Positions 1 through 9,288 of a DNA stretch of 64,000 nucleotides are shown one piece after another. The DNA lies in assembly GCF_013402915.1 (NCBI RefSeq), contig NC_050719.1, positions 186,001 through 250,000 of the forward strand, read 5' to 3'. The notes beneath the pieces were generated by a model. The model was not told the DNA's origin, did no database searches, and saw only the letters and a list, made by a program, of their open reading frames with translations. The DNA is from Zygotorulaspora mrakii. Its lineage: Eukaryota > Ascomycota > Saccharomycetes > Saccharomycetales > Saccharomycetaceae. A program made the position numbers and the translations under genes. Each line of letters opens with the position of its first letter. Within the stretch, counting starts at the first letter, position 1.

Positions 1-97
1 TCAAGGCACGCTCCAGCCGGGTAGCCCCACAGAGACAAAGATTTTGAAGGTTTCCTGCTACTCCAACCCCGCATTTAATCCTGTCGTGTGAGATGAT

Positions 98-106
98 GAC
101 ACAAAA
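98..106 (+). promoter_or_regulatory. Putative mid-sporulation element upstream of RRT12-like gene
   Basis: GACACAAAA matches the Ndt80 mid-sporulation consensus GNCRCAAAW at every position, about 155 bp upstream of the ATG at 260. RRT12 of S. cerevisiae acts in spore-wall dityrosine layer formation, so a sporulation element fits. The motif is short and can occur by chance. The rest of bases 1-259 shows no other recognisable gene or RNA. Confidence 0.45.
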
Positions 107-259
107 AGGTTCATAAGATGCTCAAAGTGCGGGCCACATAGAGCAGCATTTGGTGACATTCAGTTGATGTATTATACAAGCAAGTGTCATTACGCTCAAT
201 TCTACCTAGTGTGCCAGTCCAAGAAAGCGTAAAGTACAAAGAGCAATTGCTTCGTGATA

Positions 260-1381
260 ATGGTGCGCTTTGGAGATATCATTATCTTATTAACGCTGGT
301 CAGATCCGTATTTGGCACTAAATTCGTCATTCAACTTGCCAACGAGATATCGCTAGAGGCTGTGTTTCAACATCACAGATTTGAGGGTCCACTGGAGGTT
401 TTCAAAATAGGTACAGGATTCAAGGCGTTTTCCGGTGATTTTGACGATGCCATTCTGCAGAAGTTACTTAATGATCCCAAAGTGGAAAGCATTTCGATAG
501 ACCAAAGACTGCAAACCCAAGAGTACGTTTTCCAGCAGAACGCTCCTGCACATTTGAAAAAGATAGCGTCCAGCTCGCCAACACCTCGGCAACCGTATTT
601 GTACCATTCCAATGCAGGCATTGGGGTCGATATATACATATTTGATACAGGGATCGATAGTAAAAACCCTAATTTGCAGCAGATAAATGTGATGAAATTG
701 ATCGATTTGACGCAAGATATTGCACCGGCCGGTGTTGACGCGAATGGCCACGGTACAGCAATGGCGGGGGTTGTAGCGTCTGAAACTTTCGGGGTTCTGA
801 AAAAATGCAATTTGATCGATATGAGAATTGTTGAAAAGGATGGAACTTCTAAACTTTCAAGTCTTCTGAGGGCTCTGGATATTGCCGAAAAACATGTCAA
901 GACAACCGAAAGACCTTCTGTTTTCACGATTCCATTGATTATGCAGGAAAGAAATGCAATTCTCAACTCAGCAATTGAAAATTTAAACAAAGAGCTAGCT
1001 ATCGTGGTTCCAGCTGGTAATCAGAATTCTGATGCATGCAATTTCAGTCCTGCAAGCTGTAGCAAAAATGCTAACCTTCTAGTTTTGGGATCTTTAAATC
1101 AAGACGATAATCTGGCTGAATTCACCAATTTTGGAGGATGTGTTGACCTATTTACTTCGGGAACAGATGTGATCACTCTCTCTCCCACAGATTTATCCCA
1201 AAGTTCATTGATACGTGAAGTGAATGGAACCTCCATAAGCTGTGCTATTGGCAGTGGCGTTGTAGGTTATTATATGTCATTAGGTTTTAGCAGTCTCCAA
1301 GCTATTGAACAGACAAAAACCGCGGCGTATAATCCAACGAGCATGGGAATAGAATATAAAGTTTTGCAGTTAAAACCATAG
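260..1381 (+). CDS. RRT12: Subtilisin-family serine protease, RRT12-like
   Basis: Secretory-pathway subtilase of 373 residues. A hydrophobic N-terminal signal (about residues 5-19) is followed by an inhibitor-like pro-region and the S8 catalytic domain. Visible catalytic residues are Asp129 (IYIFDTGID), His164 (NGHGTAMAG), the oxyanion Asn254 (VVPAGNQNSD) and Ser325 (NGTSISCA). All are present, so activity is plausible. In S. cerevisiae RRT12 is a subtilisin-like protein needed for the dityrosine fluorescence of the spore wall. This copy is shorter than that protein (about 490 residues) and than PRB1 or YSP3. The open frame also includes upstream GTG and ATA codons; I start at the first ATG. 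Assignment to RRT12 rather than YSP3 rests on its small size, divergent Ser motif and the upstream sporulation-type site. The subtilase family itself is certain. Confidence 0.68.
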   Translation: MVRFGDIIILLTLVRSVFGTKFVIQLANEISLEAVFQHHRFEGPLEVFKIGTGFKAFSGDFDDAILQKLLNDPKVESISIDQRLQTQEYVFQQNAPAHLKKIASSSPTPRQPYLYHSNAGIGVDIYIFDTGIDSKNPNLQQINVMKLIDLTQDIAPAGVDANGHGTAMAGVVASETFGVLKKCNLIDMRIVEKDGTSKLSSLLRALDIAEKHVKTTERPSVFTIPLIMQERNAILNSAIENLNKELAIVVPAGNQNSDACNFSPASCSKNANLLVLGSLNQDDNLAEFTNFGGCVDLFTSGTDVITLSPTDLSQSSLIREVNGTSISCAIGSGVVGYYMSLGFSSLQAIEQTKTAAYNPTSMGIEYKVLQLKP

Positions 1382-1425
1382 TGATGTATTTGTTGAATGT
1401 CAAAAACCTTCGTTTTTTTGCCTTA

Positions 1426-1449
1426 ACGCGTCGCGATTGTAAGTCGCGT
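1426..1449 (+). promoter_or_regulatory. MCB-type (MBF) sites upstream of TOF1
   Basis: A perfect MluI cell-cycle box ACGCGT (1426-1431) is followed at once by TCGCGA (1431-1436) and by TCGCGT (1444-1449), the reverse complement of ACGCGA. They lie about 100-120 bp before the TOF1 ATG. Clustered ACGCG cores are the binding signature of MBF (Mbp1-Swi6), which drives G1/S transcription of replication genes. Confidence 0.6.
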
Positions 1450-1548
1450 AATTAGTTTTGTAGAATTGCCAGATTTATTTTATATAGCTTTCAAGATTGG
1501 CAATGGCATTAAAAATCTCACAGGGAGTGAACATCAGGTATAAAAGGC

Positions 1549-4500
1549 ATGGTTGAGTTACACACCGCTTTTAATACAAACCTTTCCGATGCTGATGGCT
1601 CACTTACAGTTTTAAGGGCTCGTATAGCTCTTTTAGCTACAGCAATAGGAGGTCCCGATTATACATCAAAATTAGATCCGCCCCCATACAAGCTTGGCGA
1701 CGACTGTTTGGCCTGCCTTAAAGATCTGAAAAGATGGTTTAAACTGGTTGATGATCAACAGAATAGATGGGATGTTGCAATGGCCGCTGCAGAGTATCGC
1801 ATCCTGATTGACGATCTTCTGCCAATAATGATTGACTGGGAGAATAAAACGGCATTAGCAAACAAACTATCTAAACAGGACACCAGTACTGATGAATCTA
1901 TTAAAACCGTGGGAGGCCGAGAATATCATGATAATATAGCTTTGAATAGCTTACAACTACTAGTAATTTTGACTTGGCCATTGACATTAAATGAGCAATC
2001 TACGGCTGATCAAATACGAGTATACTCTGATTTGAAAAAGCATCAAGTCGTTTATAAAAAAAAGGTACTATCTCTAGACAGGGGAAAAACTCTTAAAGCT
2101 GTTACGAGATTGGCTTCCAAAGTCGTGAGAATTAATAAATCGAATAGATCGCCTAAAGATAATATGGTACTGAGATTAACATTGAACTTTTTGAGGAATA
2201 TTTTATCAATTGGTCCAGCTGAGCTCAACATAGCGAGGAACAAAAACATGACGAACCGTGGTATTAATATAACTGACACCTTGCCTCCTGATGTAACACT
2301 GGATGATATATCACTGAGCTCCGTTATATCAGCTTTTCAACGCAATAAAGTTTTTAAATTGCTATTACTTCTCTCGGGATCATCAACTGAATTTGATAAC
2401 GATTTCATTGATGTTCCCCTCATGGAAATTTTATTTCAAATAACCAAGGAAATAAATCAAGAATCTCTATTTTCGTGTGGGACAGAGCAGAACAACGAAA
2501 ATGAAAAGTTGGTGGCAAAGGATCTTTCACCAACATGTTCACAGCTGACAGATTTGTTACAAAAGGAGAAAATATTGAGAAAAAACGTTTTACAGAACAC
2601 CTCCACTAGACATTCAAGGTTTGGTGCACTTTTATCTATAGAGACTGCTAATAAAAATAGGCTGACTGTCTCAGGAGGGAGCAATCTTCGCAATGATAGC
2701 ATAGCATTGAAAAATATTGATAGTAGAAAGAAATGGAACAAAAGAGGAACAAAAAAACGGGATGACATGGCTGTTGAAGGTTTGCCAAACACCTTGCTGA
2801 AATCTCGACATAGATCATATAACTTCAGTTCGTCGACTTCAAATTTTCTGAAAAAATTCATAGATGACTTCATAGATTCAGGTTTCAACTTTTTACTTCA
2901 AAGGTTGACAAGCCACTTCACCACAGAACAAGATCAAATGATGACGTCTGAACAAGTTGAATACTTGATGTTTTTTGCTTGGTTTACTAAATTTCAGAGA
3001 ATAAGACCCAAAAGTGCTCTATTAGGCGATGTTTCTTATATTACTGGTGCAATTGATGAGACTAGCTTCATACTACTATCTTCAATATTACGTAAAAGTT
3101 ATGAAGAGAAAAACTGGGTTGTGGTGCATGCAGGCATGATCGCATTTGATGAATTGCTTCAATTAGTCGGCTATGCAAAAGAGATCTGCTACGATGAGAA
3201 TATTGAGTTTATTTTAAGCCGGCTCTTCAGTGACGAGAGAATCAAGCTACTTTCGGATATACCCAAACATGCCTACAAACATACAGTACAGTATATGAAA
3301 AGTTGTGTTGACCTTACCCACACAGCAATGAAACTGTTTGAACAATATGATGAAGAAAAATCTCTCATTATAACCAAAAAAACAAAGAAAAAACAACATA
3401 ATATTTCAGAAGCTGAAATTGAGAACTTAGTGCAAAGTCAAGGAATTGATAGGGATGAAGCTTTGGAAATATTGCAACCGTCGTTCAGAGAACATGAGGT
3501 CAGTTTTGCTAAGATTCAAAGACAGTATTTTTGTGAGTCAACGATTGAGACATATATTAATTGTTTGCAAAGATTTCAAGAGCTGGAGGACTCTGATATT
3601 AAAAAAGGTATATCATTTCTGCATCGTGTGATAACTCGAGAATCTGAAGAAGCTCTATTGTTTAGAATTGATTTTATTGTTCTGCTTCGGAATATGCTAT
3701 CAACAGGTGGAATCTCAAGAAGAAGTAGGGTCAGGAAGCATGTCGAATCATTTTCCAATTTTTTTTTATACAGATTGAAAAAAAAGTTGAAAGATTCAAG
3801 TTCATGGTTTATTGCTCTATTATTTCCTCTATTGCACAACAGTGACATCGGATATTTCCAAAAATATGGGGAAAGAAAAGATCAAGAAAAATATGGTTTA
3901 TATGCTGTTCCGCCAAGTGAGTTCAGGCACATCGAGGATGAGGAGCAATTGCCAGATTCTATTTTAGCAGATATCCAGCATGGCCTTTTAACATCTGCTC
4001 TTATTGACAGTGGAAAAATCGACCTTCTCACCACCTTAATAGAACATATGTCAAACTCACTAAAAAACTTCAGAGTGTTTTTGTCTTTAAATGTGAAGAA
4101 GGGAAATGAGTCACTCAACCCACCTAATGAACTTTTAACTTGGGTAGAGTCAGACGAACCAAGTCCATTATTAGTGGATGGTGATTTCAGAGCCCTATTG
4201 CAATTGGTTGGCTATCACATTCCAGAATCTGCTAACGATAGTTGTTACCTTGTAGGCTCCGTAGATGTTCCAGTCCTTGAACAGTCCCTGCAAACTATCC
4301 AGAAATACTTATCAACCCCATTTGAGACCAGAAATGGATTTCCGTCTTCGTCTTATCTAATTAGGCCCCGAGTCCAAAATATCGATAGTTTCAAAGAGGA
4401 TGGAACTTATGAAGAGGATAATAGTCAATCCTATGAGGGTCCGGGTATTGTTTCTGACAATGACGTAAATGAATGGGGTGAGGACAGTTATTTCAACGAT

Positions 4501-5238
4501 TTGGGTAATGAGATGATAGAAAAGATAGAAGGAAGAACGCTCGAAAAAGGTTTGGCTAAAGCAAAAAAGTCCAGAAAGTCCCGGAAGATTGAGAGAAAGA
4601 CTACATCCAAGAGACGAAAAATCAGATCAAATATTCCCCTGTTTGATACGAATGAGCCAGAAAAAGTTCATTCCGGGAAAGCGAGACAATTTGTCCCAAG
4701 CAAAGAATATATAAGTGATTCGGATGACGGCGAGGATTACGTGAATCCTATTTTTTTCGAAAATGAAATGTACATGCGATTCTTATTGGACAGATACTCT
4801 GGTCAGCTCACGGAAGACAAATATTCTCTATTTGGGAAGTTTGCTGCTGAAAGAATGAACAACGGGGGTCAAATCATATCTGATTTCACTAATCTGTTTA
4901 ATGGTGAAGTGCCCACTGTTGACTTCTTGGCACAACGCACTCAATCGAGCAGCGGCCCCGATAGATCGCTTATTTCACTCTCGAGTCTTATTTCTAAAGA
5001 AATTGGCAACTCAAGAGGCAACAACACTTCGGTGGAAATCCAAGGAGCTTCTGTGGGGTATGATTTCCAAGAAGACCAAGAAGAGTATTCTTCGCCCACC
5101 AGTTCCTCAAAAAATATCGAGAAAAACCCTACGGAGAATTTCAATATGGAAGAGTCTATGAGGGAAGAGGAAGAATTCAACGAACCGTTAATATCCAGAA
5201 AGAGGCAGAAGATTATTATACAAGATGACGATGATTGA
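1549..5238 (+). CDS. TOF1: Replication fork protection protein Tof1 (Timeless family)
   Basis: Orthologue of Tof1, which with Csm3 travels with the replisome, couples the CMG helicase to the polymerases, pauses forks at protein barriers and signals to Mrc1/Rad53. The 1229 residues are close to the roughly 1238 of S. cerevisiae. The N-terminal half is the helical-repeat TIMELESS domain, starting with the conserved block around LRARIALLATAIGGPDY. The C-terminal third is charged and low in complexity, with lysine/arginine-rich stretches (about residues 1005-1035) and acidic runs ending in a string of Asp. It keeps its chromosome XIV position next to SEC2, with AVT2 inserted, and converges on AVT2 with only about 52 bp between stop codons. 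MCB-type sites lie upstream. Confidence 0.95.
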   Translation: MVELHTAFNTNLSDADGSLTVLRARIALLATAIGGPDYTSKLDPPPYKLGDDCLACLKDLKRWFKLVDDQQNRWDVAMAAAEYRILIDDLLPIMIDWENKTALANKLSKQDTSTDESIKTVGGREYHDNIALNSLQLLVILTWPLTLNEQSTADQIRVYSDLKKHQVVYKKKVLSLDRGKTLKAVTRLASKVVRINKSNRSPKDNMVLRLTLNFLRNILSIGPAELNIARNKNMTNRGINITDTLPPDVTLDDISLSSVISAFQRNKVFKLLLLLSGSSTEFDNDFIDVPLMEILFQITKEINQESLFSCGTEQNNENEKLVAKDLSPTCSQLTDLLQKEKILRKNVLQNTSTRHSRFGALLSIETANKNRLTVSGGSNLRNDSIALKNIDSRKKWNKRGTKKRDDMAVEGLPNTLLKSRHRSYNFSSSTSNFLKKFIDDFIDSGFNFLLQRLTSHFTTEQDQMMTSEQVEYLMFFAWFTKFQRIRPKSALLGDVSYITGAIDETSFILLSSILRKSYEEKNWVVVHAGMIAFDELLQLVGYAKEICYDENIEFILSRLFSDERIKLLSDIPKHAYKHTVQYMKSCVDLTHTAMKLFEQYDEEKSLIITKKTKKKQHNISEAEIENLVQSQGIDRDEALEILQPSFREHEVSFAKIQRQYFCESTIETYINCLQRFQELEDSDIKKGISFLHRVITRESEEALLFRIDFIVLLRNMLSTGGISRRSRVRKHVESFSNFFLYRLKKKLKDSSSWFIALLFPLLHNSDIGYFQKYGERKDQEKYGLYAVPPSEFRHIEDEEQLPDSILADIQHGLLTSALIDSGKIDLLTTLIEHMSNSLKNFRVFLSLNVKKGNESLNPPNELLTWVESDEPSPLLVDGDFRALLQLVGYHIPESANDSCYLVGSVDVPVLEQSLQTIQKYLSTPFETRNGFPSSSYLIRPRVQNIDSFKEDGTYEEDNSQSYEGPGIVSDNDVNEWGEDSYFNDLGNEMIEKIEGRTLEKGLAKAKKSRKSRKIERKTTSKRRKIRSNIPLFDTNEPEKVHSGKARQFVPSKEYISDSDDGEDYVNPIFFENEMYMRFLLDRYSGQLTEDKYSLFGKFAAERMNNGGQIISDFTNLFNGEVPTVDFLAQRTQSSSGPDRSLISLSSLISKEIGNSRGNNTSVEIQGASVGYDFQEDQEEYSSPTSSSKNIEKNPTENFNMEESMREEEEFNEPLISRKRQKIIIQDDDD

Positions 5239-5290
5239 AAACAGAGGATATAGAACTTAAGTTAGCTCTTTATAAAGCACTAAATAATGG

Positions 5291-6766
5291 TTATATTTCA
5301 CAGTGATTTTGATCTTCGCCATGGATTGCTTCGAAAATGGTTTGGGCACTACTTACAATCATCATTGTTGCCCCAAAAATGATGCTCAAAATATGTGGCG
5401 ATTTACTTTTAAATGAAGATTTCTCCCTTCTTAACAATAAATTAGTCAAAGGAGGTAGTATGTATGCCATTATACTCGCCGTTGTTGCCCCAATCAATTC
5501 AAAAAGTGCACCAAGATTGCATGTAGTTAATGACACAGACATAGTACCAAATACCAAAACTGTTGTAATAATGAAGTGTAGTTTTGTAGAAAGAATAGCA
5601 GGTTCACAATTAGTTGATATTTGCTTTTGAAAACAAGTAGAGATGACGTCACGTAAAACAAAAATCTCCAGAGGAAAAGTCGTTAGCATGTTGAAACCAA
5701 AGCAGAGCCTGGCAATGTTGATAGTTTTGTCATTCACGGGAAAGTTATTCAGAATGTTACCTTTGGTCTTCATTCCGAAAACTCCGAAACCAGAATATCC
5801 CATTAGCATGCAAAATATTACTGATACAACGGAACTTATATGCGTCAGTTTAGAAAACTTCTGAATACTCCTATTCTTCATGGACAAAAATATAAAGCTT
5901 GTATTATGATGGCACACCAATGCGAATGAAATTACAGAAACGCCACGGAAAAATCTGGGAGTGACGAAAATGTTTTCAATTGAAAGACCTTCACTCTTTA
6001 AGGCCGAGTTTAACATTGGTCCACGTATGATGACGCTAAATACTATCACAACCATGCTGACTAGAGCCAGAAAAGAGGCTTTGGATAACGCAGCAATATT
6101 TCTCTGCAAAGACAGGGGATAAGAGATAAAAAATGTAACCAAACTGATAATCACGTTTCTTCTGAGGAAGAAGCTATTTGAATGAAAAAGTGATCGGAGT
6201 ACGTGAGGGACGGTATCTCCAATAATGATGCAAAATCCAATACAACCACCAAAGGCAAATAGGCCGTTGGTTACCAAAATTAAGATCTTACCCTTCCTAC
6301 CCATAACAGATTGGATGGTGTCCTGGTAGGTTTGAGTTCCCGTAAGAACAAGATTTATTGCGATTAATCTAAGAGTCCAATCCACCAGAAATCCTAAGAG
6401 GAAATAAGCGACGAGGCCACCGATTATTCCACAATTTTTCAGTGCAAATGGTTGACTGATAACCCCAGCACCAAGAATGCTATTTGCCATGTTCATAAAC
6501 GCCCACCGCATGGTAGATTTATTCTCGTTTTCTCTTAATACATCCCGTACAAGTGGATCCTCTGAAAGAACGACATTAACATCATAATCAGGTATCCCAA
6601 TGGTATTATCCAAGTCAAATACACCATTCTCTATACTGTCTTCTATGAGTTTTGTCTTATTGGTAAAGTTAGACATTTCGAACTGAACATCAGGAATATT
6701 CATATCATCCTTCCCATCACCATCATCTCCTTCATCATCCAAGGCTGCATAGTCCTTGGGAGCCAT
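5291..6766 (-). CDS. AVT2: Vacuolar-type amino-acid transporter Avt2
   Basis: Member of the amino acid/auxin permease (AAAP) family, 491 residues. A soluble acidic N-terminus of about 90 residues precedes roughly ten to eleven hydrophobic membrane segments. The first carries the conserved AFMNMANSILGAGVISQPFA, where small residues line the substrate path; later blocks such as LRRNVIISLVTFFISYPLSL and ARLCFGFNMLTTFPLEIFVL match Avt2 better than Avt5-7. Yeast Avt proteins exchange amino acids across the vacuolar membrane, but the substrate of Avt2 is not well defined. In S. cerevisiae AVT2 (YEL064C) sits beside CAN1 on chromosome V. Here it lies between TOF1 and SEC2, near the ALP1/CAN1 permease, as expected of an unduplicated genome. 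Confidence 0.88.
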   Translation of the reverse strand: MAPKDYAALDDEGDDGDGKDDMNIPDVQFEMSNFTNKTKLIEDSIENGVFDLDNTIGIPDYDVNVVLSEDPLVRDVLRENENKSTMRWAFMNMANSILGAGVISQPFALKNCGIIGGLVAYFLLGFLVDWTLRLIAINLVLTGTQTYQDTIQSVMGRKGKILILVTNGLFAFGGCIGFCIIIGDTVPHVLRSLFHSNSFFLRRNVIISLVTFFISYPLSLQRNIAALSKASFLALVSMVVIVFSVIIRGPMLNSALKSEGLSIENIFVTPRFFRGVSVISFALVCHHNTSFIFLSMKNRSIQKFSKLTHISSVVSVIFCMLMGYSGFGVFGMKTKGNILNNFPVNDKTINIARLCFGFNMLTTFPLEIFVLRDVISTCFQKQISTNCEPAILSTKLHFIITTVLVFGTMSVSLTTCNLGALFELIGATTASIMAYILPPLTNLLLRREKSSFKSKSPHILSIIFGATMMIVSSAQTIFEAIHGEDQNHCEI

Positions 6767-6918
6767 TTAAAATATTAAAAGACAGTCTTGCGGATAGAGG
6801 AGACACTTTTAAAGCATGCTCATGATAAAGAATTACATTTAGTTTTAAAATTAGTAAATAAGATTGTCTGACCGTATCATATCAGTTGAAGATCACAACG
6901 CGAAAAATCGCATACGCG

Positions 6919-6926
6919 CACGTGAC
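6919..6926 (-). promoter_or_regulatory. GTCACGTG E-box upstream of AVT2
   Basis: CACGTGAC (GTCACGTG on the minus strand) matches the RTCACRTG site bound by Cbf1-type bHLH factors. It lies about 150 bp upstream of the AVT2 ATG and only 22 bp past the SEC2 stop. It could also be read as a centromere CDEI, but no AT-rich CDEII and CCG-containing CDEIII follow, so a promoter site is the better reading. Confidence 0.4.
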
Positions 6927-6947
6927 AGCAACCATTTCATGTAAGAT

Positions 6948-9074
6948 TCAACGAGTTAATGATTGCTCTTCTCGAGCGTCATCGAATTGATCTTCTTTAT
7001 TTGACAGGTTACTCGATGAACTGTTAAGTTCGTCATTGCCGGCTTCAGTTAGGCGTCTCAGATCCTCATTTGTAACACCATTTTTAGAAGCGAGGTTTGC
7101 TTCGGGCATAATCTGGTTGGTAGCATGAAAGGAAATGTCTCCTTCCCCTTCTGTCTTGAGGTCGTTCTTTTTCCGTCCGATATTCAATTGCTCGGTACTG
7201 TTGGGATTATTAACGTCGGGAAGATTCGAGTTATTCTCGGAATCCGTAAGTGGTATCATTGAAACCGAATCAACTTCGGACAAAGTTGTCTCTCCATTGT
7301 CGAACTCTGATTCAATTTCGTTTGCGTAGTTTCCTAACCCAATCTGATCGTTTGCATCTGTGACTGCTTCTTTAGAAATCTCAGTCTTTTTGGCATTCTC
7401 AATATCATCGTGTACCTGCCTTTCTTTTTCATTTTCTTCCTCATCACATTCTACTCCATCATCGTCTTCGTCATCATATTCCTTCCTAAGTGTGAAGGAA
7501 TCTTCTGTGGTGACCTCCTTAAGCGCATATGTGTCATGAGTTTTAACTGACGAGGTATCGGTATCACTTTCCTGTGGGCTGACGGGACCAAACCTGGAAG
7601 CTATGGAATCATTCACAGACCATATGCCGATGTAGGTCCAATGCAACATAGCACGAAGCTTACATAGCTGAAGCCATGCTTGTTGTATGTTGGTAGTTGA
7701 ATTGGCGAGTGCCGTAGGAAGTTTACTGTCGGAGGCTGATTCGGAATCAGCATGTGCCGCCTTATCCTCTTTTCTCACAGGTTTGAAACTCTGAGTGATT
7801 TTGGAGTATTTATCAGATTCACCATTTGCTATGCTACTTAAGCTGATCTTTTCTAGATTCCAGGCTCCTATCTTAAGCGATCTCAAGAAAGCAAAAATTT
7901 CACAAGTTTGTCTGAGCTTTAACACACAGTAGTTGCAAAGAGGAAAGCTGTTTGTAACAATGAGGGATCCATCATCTGCTTTAGTCATTGTTTTCAGTAC
8001 ATGCATTCGAGCATGCTCTATAACATCCCTTCGTGATTCTCCACAAAACGAACATTTTTCATAAACAGCAATAGGGGGGGAATCAGCAGGAAAATTGAAA
8101 AGATGAAGGTCTTTGTTGATTGTTCCTCCAGGAGAGGCAAAGGCATTGCTCTTCAGATGGGGTGACGCATTACCAAACTGATACGTTTCGTTCAAGCCGC
8201 TCAAAGGTTCCACTGACACAAGCCCATCCATCATGAGGGACATAAGAGTTCTTCTTACAATCCATCCTAATCCACTGGCATTGTCTATTCTCAAAATGGG
8301 CTGTATCTCATCATGAACTATTCTCCGTAATAGGTGTGATTCTGAAGCTGAATCTTTTATACCCTGACAATGAGGGAGTACAGCAATGAATTTAAGGAAT
8401 TCCTGAAAGAGACTCAAGTCGTACCTTATGGATGACACGTTTGGTGAATATATAGGATCAATGTGATATTCTGAAGGCCAATCGGACTTTCTTTCGGTAT
8501 GATCCTTGACGGAAGTACTTGATGGCATTGAATTATCATTTATTATGACAGACCCTCTATAATTCTTTGTATGGGGTGGATTTGCATCCTCGAGATTTTG
8601 CAAAACCTTCTTCAGATTTTTCAGTTGAAGAGTTAATGTATCTAGTATAGAATCTTTTTCCTTTAATTGCTCTATCAATTTGTTATTTTTAATCTCTGTG
8701 GCGTGACTTTCCCTTCTAGCTGTTGCTACCATATTATTTGCTTCGTCAAAGAGGGACGCAGTCAGATCTTCGACCTCTTTATTGAGCTCATCAACGGCTT
8801 TCTCGGCCGTTAATCGGAGTTCCCTTTCGCCATCTACTTGTTTTTGTAACTCTTTGATCAGAAAATCTTTCTCAATCACCGAGCTTTTAAGGGACTCCAA
8901 TTCTTCACTAACTTTACTAGATTGCTGAGCAGATGCATTCTGGAGTTGTATCGTTCTCCTTGCTTGGTTCAATTTTTCCTCCAATTGTGATTGCTTATCT
9001 ATACTTTCAATTAGCTGTGTTGAAAGTGACGCTATTTGGCCAGAAATTCGCTTAGATTCTTCAGATTCTGCCAT
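6948..9074 (-). CDS. SEC2: Sec4 guanine nucleotide exchange factor Sec2
   Basis: Sec2 activates the Rab GTPase Sec4 on post-Golgi secretory vesicles and hands them to the exocyst. The first 165 or so residues are a long parallel coiled coil with heptad Leu/Ile. It includes the Sec2/Rabin8 signature EDLTASLFDEANNMVATA (about residues 106-123), the Sec4-binding surface. The middle holds a Cys-rich patch (CSFCGESRRDVIEHARMH; later CNYCVLKLRQTC) and the Ypt32/Sec15-binding region. The C-terminal 200 residues are acidic, Ser-rich and disordered. At 708 residues it is slightly shorter than the S. cerevisiae protein (about 759). It keeps its position next to BNI1, in the same orientation. Confidence 0.95.
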   Translation of the reverse strand: MAESEESKRISGQIASLSTQLIESIDKQSQLEEKLNQARRTIQLQNASAQQSSKVSEELESLKSSVIEKDFLIKELQKQVDGERELRLTAEKAVDELNKEVEDLTASLFDEANNMVATARRESHATEIKNNKLIEQLKEKDSILDTLTLQLKNLKKVLQNLEDANPPHTKNYRGSVIINDNSMPSSTSVKDHTERKSDWPSEYHIDPIYSPNVSSIRYDLSLFQEFLKFIAVLPHCQGIKDSASESHLLRRIVHDEIQPILRIDNASGLGWIVRRTLMSLMMDGLVSVEPLSGLNETYQFGNASPHLKSNAFASPGGTINKDLHLFNFPADSPPIAVYEKCSFCGESRRDVIEHARMHVLKTMTKADDGSLIVTNSFPLCNYCVLKLRQTCEIFAFLRSLKIGAWNLEKISLSSIANGESDKYSKITQSFKPVRKEDKAAHADSESASDSKLPTALANSTTNIQQAWLQLCKLRAMLHWTYIGIWSVNDSIASRFGPVSPQESDTDTSSVKTHDTYALKEVTTEDSFTLRKEYDDEDDDGVECDEEENEKERQVHDDIENAKKTEISKEAVTDANDQIGLGNYANEIESEFDNGETTLSEVDSVSMIPLTDSENNSNLPDVNNPNSTEQLNIGRKKNDLKTEGEGDISFHATNQIMPEANLASKNGVTNEDLRRLTEAGNDELNSSSSNLSNKEDQFDDAREEQSLTR

Positions 9075-9288
9075 TACTTAAGAATTTCGTCAGGAAAGGC
9101 TAGCTGAAACTCAAGGTAGATGTCTGTAACCTGTTTCAATTTGACTTCATGTTGTCACCAACTAGCTTATTACGTCGTTTGGAAAAATGATCAACATTTG
9201 TAGGGTAACAGATATCCTGTTTTTCAACATAAAATTTTATGTACATCTTGAATGCTATATAAGCTCTAGTTTCTTATGCCTACGTAAC

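Noticed and set aside
6919..6926. GTCACGTG as a centromere CDEI
   Set aside because: No 80-160 bp AT-rich CDEII and no CDEIII with its essential CCG follow on either side. The same was checked for 52290, 59603 and 62115.
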